The notes beneath the pieces are model-generated. The model searched no databases and was not told where the DNA came from. It saw only the letters and a program-made list of their open reading frames with translations. Positions 25,217 to 32,993 of a stretch of 64,000 nucleotides of DNA are shown piece after piece (the stretch's first letter is position 1; every line of letters starts with the position of its first letter). Origin of the DNA: Rugosibacter aromaticivorans (GTDB lineage Bacteria; Pseudomonadota; Gammaproteobacteria; Burkholderiales; Rhodocyclaceae); contig NZ_CP010554.1 in NCBI RefSeq assembly GCF_000934545.1, positions 930,001 through 994,000 on the forward strand. The letters are read 5' to 3'. A program made the position numbers and the translations under genes.

Positions 25217-26893
25217 CAGCTGCAAGCATCAATCAAGGTCGGGAGTATTTTCCCCGGCCGCAACCCACGCGGTTACTTCGATCCATCCGAGATGGCGGAG
25301 CTTGAGGAGTCAGTGAAATCCAAAGGCGTACTTCAGGCGATCCTGGTTCGTCCGCGTGAGACGGGACGGTACGAGATCGTTGCTGGTGAACGCCGTTGGC
25401 GTGCGGCGAAGAAAGTGTTCGGGGATGAGTATGAGATCCCGGCCCTTGTTCGCGATCTGGATGATGGCGAGGCAGATGAGGCCGCGCTGATCGAAAATGT
25501 CCAGCGGGCCAACATGAGCCCGACCGAAGAAGCTGAAGCTGCGGCCAAGATTCTCGGTCGTTGCCAGGGTGATCGGGACGAAACAGCACGTCGTCTAGGT
25601 TGGTCACGGACGACACTCGACAAACGACTTGCGCTGATGAACTGTTCCGAAAAGGTCCGCAGGGCCTTGTCCGAGCGGCGAATTCAGTTGGGCCATGCCG
25701 AACTCCTGGCCGCAGTGACGCGAGACAAGCAGGATGCGGTTCTGGAGAGGCTTCTCTCCCAGGCCACGCTGTCAACGGTTGTCCAGTTTCGCGGGCAGCT
25801 TGAGCAAATCTCGCGGTCGTTGGGAAGCGCCATTTTCGACAGGGGTGAGTGCGCTGGATGCCAGCATAATTCTGGCAATCAGCAGGCGCTCTTCGGTGAA
25901 GCGATTGCATCTGGACACTGCACCCACGGGTCATGTTTCGATGCGAAGACCGAAGCTTCACTTGACGCCAAAAAGGCATCTCTAAGCGACGAATATCCGA
26001 CCACTCGGATTGTTCGTCCGGGAGAGAACTTTACGCTTCTGCGGCTCGTGGCAGAAGGCGACACTGGAGTCGGTGAAGATCAGGCGAAAGCCTGTCGAGC
26101 CTGCAAGAACTTCGGCGCCGCGATTTCTGCAGTGCCGGGCAAGCTGGGGAATGTTTATCCCGATCTGTGTTTCGATGCGACATGCAATGCCAAAAAGGTG
26201 GCTGCGCGCATCAAGGCAGAAAAGGAGAAGAACGCCCCTGCGGCAAGTTCGAGTAAGGATGGATCCGGCAAGACGGTTTCGACATCAAAGTCGGCAGTCA
26301 AGTCGGATGCCAAAGCTGAGGCCAAGGTCCAGGATTCGCAAAGGGTCAAGGACTATCGGCTAGAGGTGTGGCGCAAAGCGCTGCGGCGGGAGTTGATGAC
26401 GAACCGCGAGAGCAATCTCACGGTGCTCATTGCGCTTTCGCTGTCAGGCAATGCCCGGCATATCAGCGATACCAAGCTGACCAAGGCCTTGAGCGCGCTC
26501 GTGAAGCAGGACTATGCGAGCTTCACGTTCAAGACCGACGAGGCGGCAAAGGTTATCGCGAAGTCGGATGACGCGGTCCGGGAAAAGATGTTCCTGGGGC
26601 TGGCGGCATCGGCGGCCGATGGCATAGAGGAGAAAACCCTGGTTCAACTCCTCAAATACCTCGATATCGATCTGGCGCGGCACTGGAAGCTCTGCGAGGA
26701 CTTCCTGAAGCTGCTCACCAAGAGCGAGATTGAGGCGATGTGCGACGAAATCGGACTGAAAGCCACCATGGGCGGAGCATTTGCCAAGGCCATGAGCGGC
26801 AAGAAGGACGAGATCGTCAAGTCGCTGCTGAACGTGGCGTCCTTCCCCTACGAGGGCAAGGTGCCGCGCTCCATGCGCTTCAACGTCGAATAA
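25214..26893 (+). CDS. PRTRC system ParB family protein
   Basis: A 559-residue protein. The N-terminal ParB/sulfiredoxin domain has GVLQAILVRPRETGRYEIVAGERRWRAAK and ENVQRANMSPTEEAEAA; a KorB-like HTH follows (ETARRLGWSRTTLDKRLALMN). The middle carries two cysteine clusters (CAGCQHNSGNQQ with a later GHCTHGSC, and CRACKNFG with LCFDATC), plausible zinc sites. The C-terminal 200 residues are helical. This layout is the ParB of the PRTRC cassette, found on plasmids and integrative elements; the biochemical role of the cassette is not established. The leader before it belongs to the repeated two-state family. Confidence 0.88.
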   Translation: MQLQASIKVGSIFPGRNPRGYFDPSEMAELEESVKSKGVLQAILVRPRETGRYEIVAGERRWRAAKKVFGDEYEIPALVRDLDDGEADEAALIENVQRANMSPTEEAEAAAKILGRCQGDRDETARRLGWSRTTLDKRLALMNCSEKVRRALSERRIQLGHAELLAAVTRDKQDAVLERLLSQATLSTVVQFRGQLEQISRSLGSAIFDRGECAGCQHNSGNQQALFGEAIASGHCTHGSCFDAKTEASLDAKKASLSDEYPTTRIVRPGENFTLLRLVAEGDTGVGEDQAKACRACKNFGAAISAVPGKLGNVYPDLCFDATCNAKKVAARIKAEKEKNAPAASSSKDGSGKTVSTSKSAVKSDAKAEAKVQDSQRVKDYRLEVWRKALRRELMTNRESNLTVLIALSLSGNARHISDTKLTKALSALVKQDYASFTFKTDEAAKVIAKSDDAVREKMFLGLAASAADGIEEKTLVQLLKYLDIDLARHWKLCEDFLKLLTKSEIEAMCDEIGLKATMGGAFAKAMSGKKDEIVKSLLNVASFPYEGKVPRSMRFNVE

Positions 26894-26910
26894 ACCTGTT
26901 TCATTCAACC

Positions 26911-26979
26911 CAACGCGGGGACCACGATCCCCGCAAGGGTCGTGGTGTGCCTGCATTTTCTATTGGAGGTACCACCATG
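26911..26979 (+). promoter_or_regulatory. two-state leader ahead of PRTRC E
   Basis: Stem GCGGGGA/TCCCCGC (26915-26921, 26928-26934); loop CCACGA (26922-26927) is exactly complementary to TCGTGG (26940-26945). GTGGT (26942-26946) is also complementary to ACCAC (26971-26975), next to GGAGG (26965-26969). A clean case of two exclusive pairings. Confidence 0.65.
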
Positions 26980-27390
26980 TTTTTTCAGGAACTTAAATCG
27001 TTGTTGAATGGCTGCGCGGCGCTGGCGGTCACGTTGTCGTCCGGTCGGGAAGGGGCTATCACCGTCACGGTGAGGCCAACGCCCAAGGATGCCAAGGATG
27101 CCGAAGCGCTGGCAATCCCATTGGTACTGACTGGGACGGCAGAGGAGTTGGATGCGCAGTTTGTCGGTTTGCTCCAAAGCTATGCCGAAGAGTACCAATC
27201 CTTGGCGGAGCAACTGGAAGCGACCCGAAACATTCTTGAAGCGGCGAAGAAAGATGCCAGCAAGAAGGCGGAAGGCGCGATCAGGAAAAGCGCTCCTGCC
27301 AAGATGACGCCGGCGGCCGACGACGATGATGACGAGACCGAGACACCCGAAGTAGTGGGCGGACAGGTCGAAGACAACCTTTTCGCATGA
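26977..27390 (+). CDS. PRTRC system protein E
   Basis: A 137-residue protein. MFFQELKSLLNGCAALAVTLSSGREGAITVTVRP is the family start, IPLVLTGTAEELDAQFVGLLQSYA the core, and a Lys/Ala then Asp/Glu-rich tail (DDDDDETETPE) ends it. Family function unknown. It lies between ParB and protein C as in other PRTRC cassettes, with an ATG 11 bases after GGAGG. Confidence 0.85.
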   Translation: MFFQELKSLLNGCAALAVTLSSGREGAITVTVRPTPKDAKDAEALAIPLVLTGTAEELDAQFVGLLQSYAEEYQSLAEQLEATRNILEAAKKDASKKAEGAIRKSAPAKMTPAADDDDDETETPEVVGGQVEDNLFA

Positions 27391-27400
27391 GGAGGCGGTC

Positions 27401-27787
27401 ATGACCATTACCGTTCAAAAGCTGCTTCGTTCGTTTGCCTACAACGGCATCACCTTGCCCGACCCGGGAAGTGAGTTGTCTCCGGAGCAGGTTCGGGATG
27501 TCTATTCAGCCACCTACCCCGAGATCACGACGGCCTCCATCGAGGGGCCGGAGCAGAAGGGGGAACGCCTCATCTATACCTTCCGGCGAGCAGTCGGAAC
27601 CAAGGGTGCGGTGCGTGCCGATTCGTCACGATCCTCCGGGATGGTGGTGCGTCGGCGGGATGACGGGCTGACCTATGTTGAACCACGGTCGGTGGGTATC
27701 TCGACGGTCGATCATCTGAACATCGCCTTGCGGCGATTCATTGGGTGGTTCGATCGCTGGCTTCCGCCAGTGATTCGGCGGGGTTAG
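27401..27787 (+). CDS. PRTRC system protein C with a C-terminal extension (likely ubiquitin-like)
   Basis: The first 69 residues match PRTRC C (FAYNGITLPDPGSELSPEQVRDVYSATYPEITTASIEGP and a strand IYTFRRAVGTKG). As I recall the family, the protein usually ends near the Gly of VGTKG, at about 66-70 residues. Here the frame runs on for 59 residues and ends in VIRRG. Neighbours coding for E1-, E2- and JAMM-like proteins suggest that C is a beta-grasp ubiquitin-like modifier; the extension could be removed by the protease to expose VGTKG. That processing model is inference. Ten bases separate it from protein E. Confidence 0.75.
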   Translation: MTITVQKLLRSFAYNGITLPDPGSELSPEQVRDVYSATYPEITTASIEGPEQKGERLIYTFRRAVGTKGAVRADSSRSSGMVVRRRDDGLTYVEPRSVGISTVDHLNIALRRFIGWFDRWLPPVIRRG

Positions 27788-27790
27788 GCC

Positions 27791-28003
27791 ATGGTGTCGC
27801 TCAAGGAACGGCTGCAAGCCGCTGCCGATGGCGACTTCTCGCACTTTGAAGCGGGGATCCCGACCGGGATTCATGCCTTCGATCACGAGGAGATGAAACG
27901 ATGCGTACAAGCCTTGCAACGCTTGGTGCAGCGGTCCCAAGGGCCCATCGCACACGGCGAACGCTGTCAGGTGCTCGCTTCCGTACAACCCCTGATCCTT
28001 TGA
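27791..28003 (+). CDS. 70-residue protein of unknown function
   Basis: It starts three bases after the PRTRC C stop. The product (MVSLKERLQAAADGDFSHFE, then GIPTGIHAFDHEEMKRCVQALQRLV) is helical. Its 3' part overlaps the annotated start of protein F in another frame; if F begins at the TTG at 28000, the two would overlap by only three bases. No family recognised. Confidence 0.45.
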   Translation: MVSLKERLQAAADGDFSHFEAGIPTGIHAFDHEEMKRCVQALQRLVQRSQGPIAHGERCQVLASVQPLIL

Positions 28004-28977
28004 GTCTACCGAGGTTTGGCGCCGGTCTCACGGTCAGTCTCGATCCCTGCCTGGATGTTCGTCGATGGTCTTCGCTGGCCTTGCGCTGGCTGGAAACCGG
28101 GGAACTACAGGAAGAGGCATCCGGACTGCCGCCATTGCTGGTGCAACAGGCCTTACATGGCTGGATCAATCGCCAAGTGGGACAACTACAGCACTTTGCT
28201 TTCGAAGTATTGGTGGCGACCAGCTCGGCGGCACTCAGCTACGGGGCACTCTTTCCGGATGCATCGGAAGCGGATGACCAGTGGTATTGGGCAATTCAGT
28301 CCGAGCAGGTCGAGTGGTTATCCATGAAGGGTCGCCTGACCCGGATCGAGGCGGCATGCCCTGGCTTGGGCGAGACGGCCCTGTACTGGCTGCATCGCGC
28401 TTCCGGTCGAACCCTCTATGTTCTGACTCCCGAGTCAGCTCGCCATTTATGCGAGTACATCCACTGGCAAGGCAGTAGCGATCAGGCGGATTGGCTGGAG
28501 GAAATGACGGCACTGGGTATGACCGCCGAGGATATGGCGGAATCGATTTCTCCAGACTGGTATGACGGGCATTTCCCCGCATGGGTCATCGACCCGAGGC
28601 CAGTTCTGGATGAGGTCGCCTTGTCGGGACTGACCCATGCCAGCGTGGAGGTGGCTTCACTCGCATCGACGCTGCTCGACATCGAGCGGCTGGTGGCGGA
28701 TGGAGGACAACTGCCGGGGCTGGAAGGGCTCGATGTCGAGTGCGTCTATTTCGGGGCCTACCTGAAGTGGGATGCCGAAGACCCGGTGGATCGTGTGTTC
28801 GACGACTTTATCGAATACGCGAACTGCGCCAGCGATGGCTACACCGATCTCTATGGAGCACAGGCTGTACCGCTCGATCCTGAGGGGTTCTACGTCTGGC
28901 TGCAAAAGACCGGGCTGGGTTTGAAGATGTTGTCGTCACTGGATCGGTTGATCACACAGATCGCCGAACCACTGTGA
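27901..28977 (+). CDS. PRTRC system protein F
   Basis: The longest frame gives 358 residues, close to the family length. Recognisable parts are LPRFGAGLTVSLDPCLDVRRWSSLALRWLETGEL, a Trp/Leu-rich middle and LDVECVYFGAYLKWDAEDPVDRVFDDFIEYANCASDGYTDLYGAQAVPLDPEGFYVWLQKTGLGLKMLSSLDRLI at the end. Function unknown. The start is uncertain: ATG 27901 overlaps the previous small gene by 103 bases and has no clear ribosome site; TTG 28000 is the alternative. Confidence 0.75.
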   Translation: MRTSLATLGAAVPRAHRTRRTLSGARFRTTPDPLSLPRFGAGLTVSLDPCLDVRRWSSLALRWLETGELQEEASGLPPLLVQQALHGWINRQVGQLQHFAFEVLVATSSAALSYGALFPDASEADDQWYWAIQSEQVEWLSMKGRLTRIEAACPGLGETALYWLHRASGRTLYVLTPESARHLCEYIHWQGSSDQADWLEEMTALGMTAEDMAESISPDWYDGHFPAWVIDPRPVLDEVALSGLTHASVEVASLASTLLDIERLVADGGQLPGLEGLDVECVYFGAYLKWDAEDPVDRVFDDFIEYANCASDGYTDLYGAQAVPLDPEGFYVWLQKTGLGLKMLSSLDRLITQIAEPL

Positions 28978-28986
28978 GTTTAATAA

Positions 28987-29056
28987 CCCTGCGGGGGTGC
29001 TGTCGCGCCCGCAGGGGCAAGGCACGCCTCCGCATTTTTCTAAGGAGGTCGCCATG
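28987..29056 (+). promoter_or_regulatory. two-state leader ahead of PRTRC B
   Basis: Stem CCCTGCGGG/CCCGCAGGG (28987-28995, 29008-29016, nine perfect pairs); loop GTGC (28997-29000) can pair with GCAC (29022-29025). CCTCC (29027-29031) is complementary to GGAGG (29044-29048), and GGC/GCC extend that pairing. Confidence 0.6.
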
Positions 29057-29791
29057 GCGATCAATGTCAGTACGTTTTCAAGTAATCAGTCTTACCGGCT
29101 GACCAACGCCGTTCTGGTCTATCAGGACGCCAGCCGAAAGCCGGTATTTGTCTCGGTGCATGACGTCGAGACCGATAGCGAAGATCGACCGATCATTCAG
29201 GCAGGTGTTCCGGCCAGTAAATCCGGACTGCTTTCCCTGATGCGGATTCTCGATCCCGAGACGATGCTGCGCCCGGCACTCAAGCCAGCGCATGTACTCG
29301 CGGAAGGATCGGGATTCTTCGTCTGGTTCAGCAAACCCCAAGCGCGGCAGGTCTGGTTCGACTGCAAGGAGCTAGGGGCTCGCACCGGCCGTGTTCCTTG
29401 TCCGGGGCTGGTCTTTGTGGTCACCACCAAGGCATGGAAGGTGTTTGCGTACAAGGGACGGCAACGTCCCGATGCCGATACACCGCTGTTCGTCGCACCA
29501 TTCTTCAACGTCTGGAGCACGGGGAATATCTGCGTAGGTAGTGCCCGGTTGCCGAAAGGGAATCAGGTACATCAAAGCGAAGCCTGGGAGGAAGCCTTCT
29601 TCCGCTCGTACTTCACGCATCCGAACATCCATACGCCCAAGGGGCTAACCCGTTATCGGGCTGGTCCGTTTGCCTTGTGGCGGGATCTGCTGGACGGTCG
29701 ATTAACGCGTTTTCCAACACGCTCACTCGTTTCTACGGGATGGACGTTACGGGAGGCCTTCGAGGCGGCCGTACTGGAAGCGGAGGCATAA
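29054..29791 (+). CDS. PRTRC system protein B (E2-like fold)
   Basis: A 245-residue protein. In the second half FVAPFFNVWSTGNICVGSARLP has the look of an E2 ubiquitin-conjugating active site (HPNV...G-I-C-L in true E2s), with Cys160 as the candidate thioester residue. The family was grouped with prokaryotic E2-like proteins in published genome analyses. The start MAINVSTFSS follows GGAGG closely; the stop abuts the start of protein A. Conjugating activity is not shown for this family as far as I know. Confidence 0.82.
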   Translation: MAINVSTFSSNQSYRLTNAVLVYQDASRKPVFVSVHDVETDSEDRPIIQAGVPASKSGLLSLMRILDPETMLRPALKPAHVLAEGSGFFVWFSKPQARQVWFDCKELGARTGRVPCPGLVFVVTTKAWKVFAYKGRQRPDADTPLFVAPFFNVWSTGNICVGSARLPKGNQVHQSEAWEEAFFRSYFTHPNIHTPKGLTRYRAGPFALWRDLLDGRLTRFPTRSLVSTGWTLREAFEAAVLEAEA

Positions 29792-30445
29792 ATGGATGCG
29801 AGAGATATCGCCTTGCAACAGTCGGCGCCGGTCGTTACGGTGCCTCGCTATGGTGGATTCACACCCCTGACCGACAATGGCCACCGCTTTCTTGTGACCG
29901 GCGACGGCCTGTGGCTGGAAGCGCGGCGCCCCTGGCTGTATCTGCGGGTTCCACTGGCTCATCAGAAGAGCGTTCCCATGCCCTATGGCTGTATTGGGCG
30001 GGAGCTATCGCTGACCTTCGGCAAGATTCCACGGAATCTGGTCGTCGACTTCTTTCGGTATGCCGTCGATCGGTGTCCGCAGGAATGCGTCGGCTGGATC
30101 GTGTGGAATGCGACCACAGGCGAGATGCGGCTGGTATTCCCGTGGGAAGTGTCCTCAGGATGCAGCCACGTGCGCTACACGCGACCGGTGCTCAATGAAG
30201 ACGAGCATTTGGTGGTGGATCTGCACTCTCATGGACAGCTATCGGCGTTCTTCTCGACCGAGGACGATCGTGACGACCGGGGCGAATTCAAGATAGCAGG
30301 AGTCGTTGGTAATTGTGATCGCAGTCAGTGTTCGACGGCATTTCGTCTCTGCGCCAACGGGCTCTTTTTGCCCTTGGCGTTTGATTCGACCGGCATGAAT
30401 GGACAGATAGGAGGACGCGATGGCTATCCATCATCTTTCTGCTGA
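29792..30445 (+). CDS. PRTRC system protein A (JAB/JAMM metalloprotease-like)
   Basis: A 217-residue protein. VVDLHSHGQLSAFFSTEDD gives an exact H-x-H-x10-D JAMM metal site (His145, His147, Asp158), with Glu98 in CPQECVG as the probable catalytic acid. JAMM proteins cleave isopeptide or peptide bonds after ubiquitin-like Gly tails. It would be expected to process or remove PRTRC C. It begins directly after protein B and overlaps the ThiF gene by 26 bases. Confidence 0.85.
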   Translation: MDARDIALQQSAPVVTVPRYGGFTPLTDNGHRFLVTGDGLWLEARRPWLYLRVPLAHQKSVPMPYGCIGRELSLTFGKIPRNLVVDFFRYAVDRCPQECVGWIVWNATTGEMRLVFPWEVSSGCSHVRYTRPVLNEDEHLVVDLHSHGQLSAFFSTEDDRDDRGEFKIAGVVGNCDRSQCSTAFRLCANGLFLPLAFDSTGMNGQIGGRDGYPSSFC

Positions 30446-31223
30446 ACTTCTTACACGGGAGGTTCGTGTATCGGTCATCGGCGCCGGCGGAACTGGATCT
30501 CAGATGCTGATGGGACTGGCCCAACTGCATACGGCCATGATCGCTTTGGGGCATCCCGGCGGACTGGACGTGACCGTGATCGATAGCGACCAGGTGTCGG
30601 AAGCCAATGTCGGGCGGCAGATGTTTTATCCGTCCGATGTCGGGTTGCCGAAAGCCACGGTGCTCGTCAATCGCATCAACATGGCGATGGGCACGGGGTG
30701 GCGGGCGGAAACCCGGCGCTTGACGGCCAGCGAGAGTTTGCGCACTGATCTTGCGATCGGCTGCGTGGACAATCGCCAGGCCAGAAAAGCGATTCTGGAT
30801 TCGGTGGCGCGTGGCGGAGGCGGGTATTGGCTCGACCTGGGCAACCGTTTGCATGATGGTCAGGTCGTTCTCGGTCAAGTACCGGCACGCTGGGCCAAGC
30901 CCAACGTGGATCGGCTTCCTCATGCCGTGGATCTTCTCCCGGAGATTGCGGACGAAACGCAGGAAGCCGACGACGATACGCCCTCATGCTCGCTTGCCGA
31001 TGCGCTGGAAAAACAGTCGCTGTTCGTGAATCGCGGCGTATCGCTGTACGCCTTAAATCTGCTGTGGGAGTTGTTTCGCTATGGGCAGGTTTCCTATCAC
31101 GGAGTATTCGTGAATCTCAAAAATGCTCGGACGACACCGCTTCCCGTCGATCCTGAGGCATGGGCCCGGTTTGGCTTTCCGAAACGCAAGCGCGGTGGTA
31201 AGCGCGGCAGCAAGCGTGGATGA
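30420..31223 (+). CDS. PRTRC system ThiF family protein (E1-like adenylyltransferase)
   Basis: A 267-residue E1-like protein. The nucleotide loop VSVIGAGGTGSQ (residues 18-28), DVTVIDSDQVSEANVGRQMFYPSDVGLPKA with the Asp and Arg that contact ATP, and IGCVDNRQARKAI are conserved. Cys190 in DTPSCSLADALEKQSLFVNR stands where E1 enzymes carry their catalytic Cys. It would adenylate the C-terminus of a small beta-grasp protein, here most likely PRTRC C. The C-terminal tail is very basic (PKRKRGGKRGSKRG). GGAGG precedes the ATG. A terminator follows. Confidence 0.9.
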   Translation: MAIHHLSAELLTREVRVSVIGAGGTGSQMLMGLAQLHTAMIALGHPGGLDVTVIDSDQVSEANVGRQMFYPSDVGLPKATVLVNRINMAMGTGWRAETRRLTASESLRTDLAIGCVDNRQARKAILDSVARGGGGYWLDLGNRLHDGQVVLGQVPARWAKPNVDRLPHAVDLLPEIADETQEADDDTPSCSLADALEKQSLFVNRGVSLYALNLLWELFRYGQVSYHGVFVNLKNARTTPLPVDPEAWARFGFPKRKRGGKRGSKRG

Positions 31224-31237
31224 AAGCAGGGCATTTC

Positions 31238-31260
31238 CCCGGCGGCAACGCCGGGTTTTC
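31238..31260 (+). terminator. intrinsic terminator after the PRTRC cassette
   Basis: CCCGGCG (31238-31244), loop GCAA, CGCCGGG (31249-31255), TTTT. The next structured leader begins four bases later. Confidence 0.8.
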
Positions 31261-31263
31261 CAG

Positions 31264-31370
31264 AATGGGTTCCTTGCTATGTGATGCGAGCCCATTGCGG
31301 AAAGCGAATTCCGGTGCTGCCCTTAGGGGAGCGCTAGAAAGGCGGTAGCTGGCCGCTCGAAACAAACAGC
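31264..31370 (+). promoter_or_regulatory. structured leader element, copy 3 (ahead of the 78-residue gene)
   Basis: Outer stem AATGGG/CCCATT (31264-31269, 31291-31296), the conserved TTGCGGAAAGC, a short CCC-TTA-GGG, and GCGG/CCGC (31342-31345, 31353-31356) around loop TAGCTGG. GCTG (31348-31351) can pair with CAGC (31367-31370). The outer stem differs in sequence from the other copies but stays paired. Confidence 0.65.
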
Positions 31371-31446
31371 AATTTTTATAACCCCGCGGGGGCGTCAGCC
31401 TCCAGCGTGGAGATTTGGCGTCTTCCGTATTTTGTATGGAGGCGTC

Positions 31447-31683
31447 ATGACTCAACTTTTCAGGAGTGCCGTCTATCGGTACTTCATTAACCTGGACGAA
31501 CGCGGCGAGTTCTATGCCGATGTTCGCAATGTCCGCGACCGTTCCATTTTCGAGATCAAGGGATTCGAGATTTTCGAGGATGGATGGATGCGGCACAAGC
31601 ATGATCTGGATGGCCTGAAGCGTTACCTGGTCCATCTTGGACTGATGAAGGGCAACCAGGAACTCTCGATGGGGGATGCGTGA
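31447..31683 (+). CDS. 78-residue protein of unknown function
   Basis: Starts at ATG 31447, six bases after GGAGG. The product has a beta-rich first half (FRSAVYRYFINLDERGEFYADVRNV, SIFEIKGFEIFEDGWMRHKHDLDGL) and a short helix. Such small proteins occur next to PRTRC genes but have no assigned role. Its TGA overlaps the next ATG (TGATG). Confidence 0.55.
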   Translation: MTQLFRSAVYRYFINLDERGEFYADVRNVRDRSIFEIKGFEIFEDGWMRHKHDLDGLKRYLVHLGLMKGNQELSMGDA

Positions 31684-32042
31684 TGATGTTCGATCGCTAT
31701 CCCCGATACGAAGGATTTAGAGATACGCCCAGAAAGCGTTCGGCAGTGCTGCGAAAGCAACGTTCCGAGCGGGAATCATTGCCCCTGTTTGCCGACCAGA
31801 TCGCAGCCCTGCAACCGTCGGTGGACGAGGTCATGGCCAAGCGATCCTCGCTGGCTGATACCGTCGAAATGGAGCGCCGGAAGTTCGTCGCGAAATGGTG
31901 GCGTGTTGCGCGGGCAAGTTTTTACGGACTTCCCTCAGATCAGAAGGCAAAGGTTATCACCCGGTGGCGACGCTGGTGGGGACCGCGTAATTCAAGTTGC
32001 CTGCTGTACCTGTGCGCCCAGGCCAAGGCGGAACAGTTGTAA
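31683..32042 (+). CDS. 119-residue basic protein of unknown function
   Basis: Translationally coupled to the gene before. Rich in Arg and Trp: YPRYEGFRDTPRKRSAVLRKQRSERESL and FVAKWWRVARASFYGLPSDQKAKVITRWRRWWG. The composition suggests nucleic-acid contact. No family recognised. Confidence 0.5.
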   Translation: MMFDRYPRYEGFRDTPRKRSAVLRKQRSERESLPLFADQIAALQPSVDEVMAKRSSLADTVEMERRKFVAKWWRVARASFYGLPSDQKAKVITRWRRWWGPRNSSCLLYLCAQAKAEQL

Positions 32043-32071
32043 CACTTCTCGGCCAACTGGCCATAACCCTA

Positions 32072-32130
32072 GCGGGGACATCTCCCGCAAGGGCAAAGGT
32101 GTCTCTGCCATTTCAAGGAGAAACACCATG
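32072..32130 (+). promoter_or_regulatory. two-state leader ahead of the 225-residue gene
   Basis: Stem GCGGG/CCCGC (32072-32076, 32084-32088); loop GACATC (32077-32082) pairs with GGTGTC (32098-32103, one G-U). GGTGT (32098-32102) is also complementary to ACACC (32123-32127) just after AGGAG. Confidence 0.6.
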
Positions 32131-32805
32131 GGAGTAGGTAACTGGCTTCCGAGTATGGAGCACCGCCTGTTTTACGTCGATCTTGATTCTTGGCTGGATG
32201 AAAAGGAGTTTTCCAATCTCGTCCAGTCCGGGGAAGTCGATGCCGATGTCAGCTACGAAGCATATCTCCAGGAGTCCTACGATTCAGAACTGGAGATGGT
32301 GATCAGTGCGCTGGAAGCAACGGCAAGAATGTTCCAGCAACACGGCCTTTCGTTCGAATCGTTTCGGTATGGGGATCGCGCGTCGATGAACCTGCGGGAA
32401 CGAACTGAATGGATGCACCCATTGCTGGAATGCGGTTTGGTTCGCGTGGCCGTCAAGGAGGTTGAAATCTCCAAGCTGGCCGTTGTGACCTATCCGGTTC
32501 AACAGGTCGATGAGGATTGCGATCTCGCCAACCTTAGTCGCGCCGAGTTTGTATCCGGTTACGGCCTGACGCCCGAGCGCTGCATTACTGCGTCGTCAAT
32601 GCAGCTGGACGCATTGGACGAGCTGCTGATTTCTTTCATCGAGGAAGAAATCAACGCGGTCGGCGCAAAAACCGTTACGCGTCGCAGTTGTGCGTGGACA
32701 AGCCGCTTGGTCTTGGAATCGAAGCCATTGGCTGGCGTCGTGTCGAAATTCCGAAAGGCGTATCGCCACGGCTTGCCCAGAAAGCAATTGCGCCACGCGG
32801 CGTGA
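32128..32805 (+). CDS. 225-residue protein of unknown function
   Basis: Starts at ATG 32128 after AGGAG. Acidic N-terminal part (YVDLDSWLDEKEFSNLVQSGEVDADVSYEAYLQ), a middle with RMFQQHGLSFESFRYGD and a basic C-terminal tail (FRKAYRHGLPRKQLRH). I recognise no domain. The 158 bases after it hold no gene and lead into the leader of the large helicase. Confidence 0.5.
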   Translation: MGVGNWLPSMEHRLFYVDLDSWLDEKEFSNLVQSGEVDADVSYEAYLQESYDSELEMVISALEATARMFQQHGLSFESFRYGDRASMNLRERTEWMHPLLECGLVRVAVKEVEISKLAVVTYPVQQVDEDCDLANLSRAEFVSGYGLTPERCITASSMQLDALDELLISFIEEEINAVGAKTVTRRSCAWTSRLVLESKPLAGVVSKFRKAYRHGLPRKQLRHAA

Positions 32806-32936
32806 ATTGATTTTTCATCATCAGGACGCCGACGGTCTCGGATTTCACAGAGGCCCAACGCAGCACTGTAGCAAGAAGTCTGGTTGAACCCGACGAGAGT
32901 CGGCGCTTCATCGCAGAGAGCCATCTATTTAACCCT

Positions 32937-32993
32937 TCCGGGGACACATCCCGGAGGGGACACGTGTCTCCGGTTTTTCAGGAGATACACGTG
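32937..32993 (+). promoter_or_regulatory. two-state leader ahead of the methylase-helicase
   Basis: Stem TCCGGG/CCCGGA (32937-32942, 32950-32955); loop GACAC (32943-32947) pairs with GTGTC (32964-32968). CACGTGT (32961-32967) is complementary to ACACGTG (32987-32993), which includes the GTG start codon, and CTCC to GGAG. Confidence 0.6.
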
